NCBI GenBank assembly: GCA_017656345.1
Contig: JACDNZ010000008.1
Location: 1-64,000 of the forward strand
DNA from: Thermosipho sp. (in: thermotogales)
GTDB lineage: Bacteria; Thermotogota; Thermotogae; Thermotogales; Fervidobacteriaceae
Direction: 5' to 3'
Length of the DNA: 64,000 bases
Position 1 is the stretch's first letter. Each line of letters opens with the position of its first letter. The notes beneath the pieces were generated by a model. The model had not been told where the DNA came from. It saw only the letters and a list, made by a program, of their open reading frames with translations, and made no database searches. Position numbers and translations under genes: made by a program. Shown one piece after another: positions 58,107-64,000 of the stretch.

Positions 58107-58724
58107 ATGAGGAAATTGGTATTTTTCATATTAATTTTTTTGGCAATTGTATCTTTTTCTGCAGTTTATTCAATTAAAATTAACGATACCCCTATTGGAA
58201 CAACAGTTTTAAATGAGGTAACTGAGGATGTGTATAATGTAGTAACTACGATCGAGTATGGAGCAGTTTATACTATTGAGTCGACTACTACATATGATGG
58301 TGAATATTTTAAAAACTATGTAGTTTCATTTAGTGTAGATGGTAGCTTTACAAGTATGATAACAGGTAAATATGATGGAAATACCGCAAAATTTGTGTTT
58401 GAAACCAGCTATAGTTCAAATACAATTAATATAAGTAGGAAAAATTTGGTTATCTTGGATAATAATTTTATACTTTCGCATTTCATAAAAATAATAGAAT
58501 ATCCATCTCCTTTGTTTGAAATGGTGATTCCTCAATTATTGTTTAACCCGTCGAAAACTGAGTATGCTGTTGGAGAGGCAAGTTTGAAAAAAATTAACAA
58601 TAGATTTGAAATAGAATATCAGAATGAAAAGATATATATCACGGTAGAAGGTAACAGAATTAACAAAATCGAATATCCAACTTCTTCGATTGTTGTGGAG
58701 CTGGTTGATAGTGAAAACTTCTGA
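58107..58724 (+). CDS. Uncharacterised exported protein
   Basis: A 205-residue protein with a clear signal peptide (MRKLV, hydrophobic core to about residue 17, SAVYS). The rest is beta-rich, Thr/Ser/Tyr-rich strands with no cysteine and no lipobox, reminiscent of LolA-like or DUF3108-like barrels, but I cannot place it. ATG follows GAGGTGGGA. Its end overlaps rsmA by 14 nt. Confidence 0.8.
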   Translation: MRKLVFFILIFLAIVSFSAVYSIKINDTPIGTTVLNEVTEDVYNVVTTIEYGAVYTIESTTTYDGEYFKNYVVSFSVDGSFTSMITGKYDGNTAKFVFETSYSSNTINISRKNLVILDNNFILSHFIKIIEYPSPLFEMVIPQLLFNPSKTEYAVGEASLKKINNRFEIEYQNEKIYITVEGNRINKIEYPTSSIVVELVDSENF

Positions 58725-59502
58725 TTTACTAAAAAAATATGGTATAAAGTTAAACAAAAAATTGGGTCAAAATTTTTTATCTAACTCCAGCATTGCCAGA
58801 AAAATAGTAGAACTTGCGAATATAAAAGAAACCGATGTCATTTTAGAAATAGGTCCTGGTGCCGGTACATTGACAGAAGAAATACTAAAGACTGGTGCAA
58901 AAGTAATAGGAGTGGAAATAGATACCAGATTAAAACCTATACTTGAGCGATTGAATGGTTACAAAAATTTCACGTTGATCTTCGACGACTTTTTGAAATT
59001 TGATACCGCTTTTTTGCCTGCAGGTTTTCGTGTGATTTCAAATATCCCTTATTCAATAACAGGACCTATTTTAAAAAAGATTTTGTTTTCTTCCTTTTCT
59101 GATGCGTATATAATGGTACAAAAAGAAGTTGGAGATAGATTACTTGCACAGGTTGGTGATTCAAATAGAAGTTTTTTAACAGTAGTTTTGCAGACATTTT
59201 GTCAAATTGAAAAAGTATTGACAGTTTCAAAAGGAAATTTTGTCCCTAATCCTAAAGTGGATAGTGTAGTAATAAAAATAGTGAGAAAAAGGGAAGTATA
59301 TGAAAAATATGATATAAAAGGGTTTTGGAGTTTCGTATCAAAATGTTTTAGTCAAAAAAGAAAAACATTGTACAACAATATGAAAACCTTTGTGAGTAAC
59401 GTTAATGAGTTGAGATCGAAGTATGATCTGAATTTGAGGCCAGAACAGGTTGAAGAAAAAATGTTTTTAAAAATGTTTGAAGAATCAGTGGGCCCCAAGT
59501 AG
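58711..59502 (+). CDS. rsmA: 16S rRNA dimethyladenosine transferase
   Basis: Dimethylates A1518/A1519. The 263-residue protein has the SAM motif LEIGPGAGTLT, the catalytic SNIPYSITGPI and the N-terminus KLGQNFLSN. GTG at 58711 (MKTSDLLKKYG) is chosen because it matches the usual family start; TTG codons upstream are in frame but poorly placed. The stop lies within a hairpin (59489-59510). Confidence 0.95.
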   Translation: MKTSDLLKKYGIKLNKKLGQNFLSNSSIARKIVELANIKETDVILEIGPGAGTLTEEILKTGAKVIGVEIDTRLKPILERLNGYKNFTLIFDDFLKFDTAFLPAGFRVISNIPYSITGPILKKILFSSFSDAYIMVQKEVGDRLLAQVGDSNRSFLTVVLQTFCQIEKVLTVSKGNFVPNPKVDSVVIKIVRKREVYEKYDIKGFWSFVSKCFSQKRKTLYNNMKTFVSNVNELRSKYDLNLRPEQVEEKMFLKMFEESVGPK

Positions 59503-59510
59503 GGGCTCAT
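59489..59510 (+). terminator. Hairpin at the end of rsmA
   Basis: CCCC (59493-59496) pairs with GGGG (59502-59505) and the stem extends by several more pairs outward; the 5-nt loop and TATTTTGG tail make a weak terminator. The fmt ribosome site begins right behind it, so read-through is likely. Confidence 0.5.
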
Positions 59511-59533
59511 ATTTTGGAAAGAGGTGGAGTAAC

Positions 59534-60442
59534 ATGAGAATTCTTTACATGGGAACTCCAGATTTTGCAAAAGAGCATCTCGAGCATTTAATTAAAAATA
59601 AGTTTAATATTGTTGCAGTTGTTTCGCAACAGGATAAACCAAGAGGAAGAGGAAAAAAAATCTTACCAACACCGGTAAAAGAAGTTGCATTAAAATATGG
59701 TATACCTATACTTCAACCGAAATCCTTAAATAAGGAAGGTTTAAAGATCATAGAAGAATTTAGACCTGATATTGGAATTGTTGTAGCGTATGGTAAACTT
59801 TTGAAACCACCATTTCTGGATACTATTCCATTTTTTAATGTCCATGCTTCATTATTACCAAAATATAGAGGTGCAGCACCTATTCAGAGAACTTTGGAAA
59901 ATGGTGAAACAAAAACTGGAATTACAATTTTTAAAATTGGAATAGGAATGGATGATGGGCCAATTGCACTTCAGAAAGAAGTAAATATTGATGAATTTGA
60001 GACTTTTGGGAGTTTATATGAGAAACTTCTAAAACTTGGGAAAAATATGTTAGTTGAATTTTTAAATAACTATCCTTTAGAACTTAATCCACAACAAGGT
60101 GAACCTTCTTATGCTCCAAAGATAACAAAGGAAGATCTACAACTGAGTTTCTCAAAAAAATGTGTGGAAGTAAAAGATAAAATCAGAGCGTATGATCCAC
60201 TACCGGGTGTAAGAACAAATTTAAATGGTAAGAATGTGAAACTCTTTGGAGTGTTTTATTATGAAAAGAAGGCAGTACAAAGTGAAGGAACGATATTGGA
60301 AATCAATGATAAAGGTGCAATTATTTCATGTTTGGATGGGGTTGTTGGTGTAAAATATATCCAGTTTCCCGGAAAAACCAGGATCACCTTTTTAGAAGCA
60401 AAAAATGGAAAACTTTTAAGAGAAGGTGATGTGTTTGCGTAA
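59534..60442 (+). CDS. fmt: Methionyl-tRNA formyltransferase
   Basis: Uses 10-formyl-THF to formylate initiator Met-tRNA. The 302-residue protein has MGTPDFA, QQDKPRGRGKK (folate loop), HASLLPKYRGAAPIQ with the catalytic His/Asn region, and GMDDGPI. ATG at 59534 follows AGAGGTGGAG; upstream in-frame codons reach 59477 but overlap rsmA. It overlaps trmFO. Confidence 0.96.
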   Translation: MRILYMGTPDFAKEHLEHLIKNKFNIVAVVSQQDKPRGRGKKILPTPVKEVALKYGIPILQPKSLNKEGLKIIEEFRPDIGIVVAYGKLLKPPFLDTIPFFNVHASLLPKYRGAAPIQRTLENGETKTGITIFKIGIGMDDGPIALQKEVNIDEFETFGSLYEKLLKLGKNMLVEFLNNYPLELNPQQGEPSYAPKITKEDLQLSFSKKCVEVKDKIRAYDPLPGVRTNLNGKNVKLFGVFYYEKKAVQSEGTILEINDKGAIISCLDGVVGVKYIQFPGKTRITFLEAKNGKLLREGDVFA

Positions 60443-61739
60443 GGTCAATATTGTAGGAGCTGGTCTCGCGGGCGTAGAAGTTGCTTGGAAGTTAGCAAAT
60501 GCGGGAATCCATGTAAGAATTTATGAACAGAAGCCAAAAAAATTTTCGCCTGTTCATAAATCTGAATATTTTGCCGAGCTTGTTTGTAGTAATTCACTAA
60601 AATCTGAAAGTATTGAGAATGCAGAAGGTGTTTTAAAGAAAGAAATGAAAATGCTTGATTCAATTGTTTTAAATTGTGCGGAAAAAAATAGAGTACCAGC
60701 TGGTAAAGCATTAGCGGTTGAGAGGGAGAAATTTTCAAAATGCATAACAGATTTAATAAAATCATTTGAAAATGTTGAAGTTATAAATGAAGAAGTGAAA
60801 GAAATAGATCTTGAGACTGAAGATATCTGGGTAATTGCAACTGGTCCAACGACTGATGGGGAGTTTGCAAAATGGCTTTCAGAGATTTGTGGTGGTTTTC
60901 TTAATTTTTTTGATGCGGTTGCACCGATTATATCTGGTGACAGCATAAATTTCGATATATGTTTTGTGGCAGATAGATATGGAAGAATGGGTGAAGGGGA
61001 TTATGTAAATTGTCCCATGACGAAAGAAGAATATGAAAAGTTTTACGAAGCACTTGTTAATTCAGAAACTATTGAAATGAAGGATTTTGATAAAAAATTA
61101 CTTTTTGAAAGATGTCAACCAGTGGAAGAAATAGCTAAAAGTGGTGAAAAATCTCTGGCTTTTGGTCCACTCCGCCCAGTTGGATTTATTGATCCAAGAA
61201 CTGGGAAAATGCCATATGCGGTGGTTCAATTGCGTAAAGAGGATAAAGATGGAAATATGTACAACATTGTTGGTTTTCAGACAAGATTAAGGTGGAAAAA
61301 GCAGGAGAAAATTATTCGGTTGATTCCAGGATTGGAAAATGCTGAAATTTTGAGATATGGTGTAATGCATAGAAATACTTACATTAATTCTCCAAAAGTT
61401 TTAGATGATTATTTAAGACATAAAAAATATAAAAATTTGTTTTTTGCAGGTCAGATAGTGGGTGTAGAAGGATATCTTGAGTCTGCTGCAAGTGGAATTT
61501 ATGTTGGTATGAATTTAAGAAGGATATTTGAAGGGAAAGAAATGATAAGATTCCCTGAAAATTCAATGATTGGTGCATTAATTGAATATGTAACAACTGC
61601 AGAAAGCTTAAAACCAATGTATGCCAATTTTGGTTTAATTAACGTAAAGAAGAAAATAAAAGATAAGAAGGAAAGAAGAAAATATATTGCAAATATTTGT
61701 ATAGAGCAAATGCAAAAATTTGTTGATATGCTAAAATAA
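60435..61739 (+). CDS. trmFO: Folate/FAD-dependent tRNA (uracil-54-C5)-methyltransferase
   Basis: Makes T54 in tRNA with methylene-THF and FADH2. The 434-residue protein starts with the FAD motif VNIVGAGLAGVEVAW and has ELVCSNSLKS, KMPYAVVQLRKE and FAGQIVGVEGYLESAASG. TTG at 60435 is chosen (MRKVNIVGAG) because it is eight nt after AAGG and matches the family start; GTG 60426 and ATG 60429 overlap the SD. It overlaps fmt by 8 nt. Confidence 0.95.
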   Translation: MRKVNIVGAGLAGVEVAWKLANAGIHVRIYEQKPKKFSPVHKSEYFAELVCSNSLKSESIENAEGVLKKEMKMLDSIVLNCAEKNRVPAGKALAVEREKFSKCITDLIKSFENVEVINEEVKEIDLETEDIWVIATGPTTDGEFAKWLSEICGGFLNFFDAVAPIISGDSINFDICFVADRYGRMGEGDYVNCPMTKEEYEKFYEALVNSETIEMKDFDKKLLFERCQPVEEIAKSGEKSLAFGPLRPVGFIDPRTGKMPYAVVQLRKEDKDGNMYNIVGFQTRLRWKKQEKIIRLIPGLENAEILRYGVMHRNTYINSPKVLDDYLRHKKYKNLFFAGQIVGVEGYLESAASGIYVGMNLRRIFEGKEMIRFPENSMIGALIEYVTTAESLKPMYANFGLINVKKKIKDKKERRKYIANICIEQMQKFVDMLK

Positions 61740-61755
61740 ATTAGGAGTGATGTGA

Positions 61756-63033
61756 GTGAAATATACTTTGCTTGGTTTTGGAATAAGTAACAGAGAAATA
61801 TTAAAGTATCTTTTAAAAAAAGGTGAAGAAGTATTTGTAAGTGAGCAAAGAAAACTTTCGGAAGCTGACAAAAGATTTTTAATAAAGAATGGAGTTGAAT
61901 TTGAAGAATCTGGACATTCTGATAAAGTGCTTGAAAGTGATTTAATTATAGTAAGTCCAGGGATACACTTTGATAGTCCGATTATTAAAAAAGCAAAAAT
62001 AAATCAAATTGATATTGATACAGAACTTTCATTCTGTATCAATGAATTAAAAAAATTAGGTTGGTCACCATATATTGTTGCAGTAACAGGTTCTGTTGGG
62101 AAGAGTACAACAGTATCTATGTTACATCATGTTTTAAACAAGCAAACAAGAAGTTTACTTGCCGGAAATATAGGCATACCAGTTGCAAAACTGCTTAATG
62201 ATGATTTAAGGGCAGATTATTTAGTTCTTGAAGTAAGTAGTTTCCAATTATTTTGGACCAATTATTTCAAACCAAATCTCTCTGCGATTTTAAACATATA
62301 TCCTAACCATTTGAATTGGCATCCAGATATGGAACATTATGTTATGTCTAAATTCAAAATAGCATTATCTCAAGGAGAAGATGATATATTTGTTTATAAT
62401 CCCGAAGATATTAATATAGTAAAAAACTTAAATTTAGTTAAAGCAAAAAAGATTCCGTTTTTGAAAACCTTTAATCTTAATGATTTACCGGAACATCTTA
62501 GGTATAAACAAACACTCGAAAATGTTGCAGCTTCAAAAACAATAATTGAAGCAATTGGTTTTGAGTTTAAGATAGAATTTTTAGAAGATTTTCAAAAGTT
62601 ACCTCATAGGATGGAGTTTGTTACAGAAATTAATGGAATAAAATTTTTCAATGATTCAAAAGCAACAAATGCTATTGCAGTAATCAGAGCAGTTGAGAAT
62701 TTTGATGAAAATTTACATTTAATAATGGCTGGAATTGGTAAAAAAGAGGATTATACTGACCTTGTAAAAGTTCTTGAAAAACATATAAAATCACTTGCCA
62801 TTGTGGGTCCTATAGCTGAAGACCTTAAACCATATTTAAAAGGTGCAAAAATTAAATATTTTGAATCGAATAGTATAATTGAAGCTGTTCAAAAATTGTT
62901 TGCCCAAGCTGAGAGTGGAGATGTAATTATGCTAAGTCCTGGTGGAGCGAGTTTTGATGCATATAAGAATTTTGAAGAACGTGGAGAATATTTCAAACAA
63001 ATAGTCAAACAACTCGAGGAGGCGAAATATTGA
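61756..63033 (+). CDS. murD: UDP-N-acetylmuramoyl-L-alanine-D-glutamate ligase
   Basis: Adds D-Glu to the peptidoglycan precursor. The 425-residue protein has the ATP loop GSVGKSTT (about 112-119), [16 protein letters not shown] and NDSKATN. The N-terminal GFGISN Rossmann start is visible. GTG start after TAGGAGTGATG. No other mur gene is near; lepA starts one base before its stop. Confidence 0.95.
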   Translation: MKYTLLGFGISNREILKYLLKKGEEVFVSEQRKLSEADKRFLIKNGVEFEESGHSDKVLESDLIIVSPGIHFDSPIIKKAKINQIDIDTELSFCINELKKLGWSPYIVAVTGSVGKSTTVSMLHHVLNKQTRSLLAGNIGIPVAKLLNDDLRADYLVLEVSSFQLFWTNYFKPNLSAILNIYPNHLNWHPDMEHYVMSKFKIALSQGEDDIFVYNPEDINIVKNLNLVKAKKIPFLKTFNLNDLPEHLRYKQTLENVAASKTIIEAIGFEFKIEFLEDFQKLPHRMEFVTEINGIKFFNDSKATNAIAVIRAVENFDENLHLIMAGIGKKEDYTDLVKVLEKHIKSLAIVGPIAEDLKPYLKGAKIKYFESNSIIEAVQKLFAQAESGDVIMLSPGGASFDAYKNFEERGEYFKQIVKQLEEAKY

Positions 63034-64000
63034 AAAATGTAAGAAACATCAGTATTATTGCTCACATTGATCATGGGAAAACGACTCTTAGTGATAGAAT
63101 TTTAGAAATCACGGGAGCAATTGAACCAAGGAAAATGAGAGAGCAATATTTAGATAGTATGGATATTGAAAGAGAAAGGGGTATTACAATAAAGTCTCAC
63201 CCCTTAAGAGTTTTTTATAAATCAAAAAGAAATGGTGAGGTATATGAAATAAACATTGTTGATACTCCTGGACACGTTGATTTTACATACGAAGTTGATA
63301 GGAGCCTTGCAGCAGTGGAAGGCGCTATTTTGCTAGTTGATGCTACTCAGGGTGTTCAAGCTCAAACTGTGGCCAATACTTATAAAGCACTTGAACACAA
63401 TCTTGAAATAATTCCTGTAATAAATAAAATTGATTTACCCAATGCCAATATTACAGAGACTGAACTTGAAATAGAAGACTTGATAGGAATTTCAAGTGAT
63501 GAAATTTATAAAATAAGTGCTAAAGAAGGTACAGGCGTTGAAGAACTTCTAGAAGCGATAATTGAAAAAATTCCAGAACCAACTGGAAAGGTTGAAGGTG
63601 AACTTAAAGCACTCATATTTGATGCAAAATATGATAAATATAGAGGAGTTATTACATACGTAAGAATTTTCGACGGACAAGTGAAACCTGGTGATAAAAT
63701 CATGACTTTTTCGAATAAACACACTTATGAAGTTATTGAAGTTGGTGCATTTACGCCAGAAATGAAACCAACTGATTCTTTAAAAGCAGGGGATATCGGT
63801 TATATAATTGCTGGAATTAAAGAAGTTTCATTGGCAAGAATTGGTGATACTATTACAAGTGCTAATAAGCCAGCTAGTGAACCACTTCCTGGATATAAAG
63901 AAGTTAAGCCTATGGTTTTTGCAGGAATGTATCCAGGTGTTCCGGAATATTACGAAGATTTGAGGAAGGCTCTGGGAAAATTAAAGCTCAATGATTCTGC
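63030..64000 (+). CDS. lepA: Elongation factor 4 (LepA), 3' part missing (window edge)
   Basis: The first 323 residues of the back-translocation GTPase. G1 AHIDHGKTT (11-19), [11 protein letters not shown] (G2 region), DTPGHVDF (G3), NKIDLPNA (G4) and the LepA-specific [18 protein letters not shown] are all present. It starts with TTG at 63030, overlapping the murD stop as TTGA, after GAGGAGG. The rest lies beyond the window. Confidence 0.95.
   Translation, partial: MKNVRNISIIAHIDHGKTTLSDRILEITGAIEPRKMREQYLDSMDIERERGITIKSHPLRVFYKSKRNGEVYEINIVDTPGHVDFTYEVDRSLAAVEGAILLVDATQGVQAQTVANTYKALEHNLEIIPVINKIDLPNANITETELEIEDLIGISSDEIYKISAKEGTGVEELLEAIIEKIPEPTGKVEGELKALIFDAKYDKYRGVITYVRIFDGQVKPGDKIMTFSNKHTYEVIEVGAFTPEMKPTDSLKAGDIGYIIAGIKEVSLARIGDTITSANKPASEPLPGYKEVKPMVFAGMYPGVPEYYEDLRKALGKLKLNDS

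Overview
The window is AT-rich (roughly 30% G+C by eye), gene-dense chromosomal DNA of a fermentative, probably thermophilic bacterium. I infer a member of the Thermotogota close to Thermosipho. The grounds are low G+C with many TTG/GTG starts behind strong GGAGG ribosome sites, a very short ATP synthase epsilon subunit, a Na+-type c subunit, and FakA/DegV, GlgC/GlgD and dye-linked dehydrogenase genes side by side. The organism call rests on pattern recognition, not on a search. I see no insertion sequence, prophage, CRISPR array or rRNA. One tRNA, Arg(CCG), is present.

Layout. 1-3120: an MFS transporter cut by the window edge, an AhpD-like protein and glutamate dehydrogenase. 3121-7098 (minus strand): an apparent operon of a 69-residue unknown protein, Hsp33, a membrane histidine kinase and formate-tetrahydrofolate ligase. 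7404-19835 (plus): RecJ with a very long C-terminus, a RuvX/YqgF-like nuclease, tRNA-Arg, a Xaa-Pro peptidase, the full F-type ATP synthase operon (atpZ-atpI-atpB-E-F-H-A-G-D-C) and a DegV-family fatty-acid-binding protein. 19870-27025: a small membrane protein, hibernation factor, soluble histidine kinase, PanD, three uncharacterised proteins, a lipoate/octanoate transferase and RsmI. 27137-32098: cold-shock protein, FmdB-like zinc ribbon, PriA and Tex. 32275-35517: a three-gene flavin/iron-sulfur amino-acid dehydrogenase, followed by a sugar-binding protein without its permease.

36943-48176: a divergent DNA sliding-clamp-like protein, IspG, the site-2 protease RseP, a GNAT acetyltransferase, an unknown protein, RsmE, LeuRS, a SurA/PrsA-like foldase, MtnA and SerRS. 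48252-58075: a long plus-strand run of Dxs, Asp23-like, FakA, RseC-like, lipase-like, GatC, SmpB, DeoC, GlgD, GlgC and an IspF fused to an acetyltransferase-like domain. 58107-64000: a secreted unknown, RsmA, Fmt, TrmFO, MurD and the start of LepA.

How the genes fit together. The ATP synthase c subunit carries the Na+ ligand signature. FakA and the DegV protein can form a fatty acid kinase. Three non-mevalonate isoprenoid genes (dxs, ispG, ispF) lie at separate sites. GlgC/GlgD support glycogen synthesis.

Promoters fall into two visible styles: TTGACA-type two-hexamer promoters (MFS, AhpD-like, csp, ispG) and extended -10 promoters of the form TGNTAWAAT (recJ, histidine kinase, priA, tex, binding protein, rseP, mtnA, dxs). 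Starts given here were often moved downstream of the longest reading frame, to the codon correctly spaced from the Shine-Dalgarno (SD) sequence.

The best leads for something undescribed are the sliding-clamp-like protein, the GNAT-IspF fusion with an altered active-site motif, the degenerate helicase-like tail of RecJ, and an inverted repeat that could sequester the ribosome site at the head of the Hsp33 operon. Nothing in the window is clearly a new multi-gene system.
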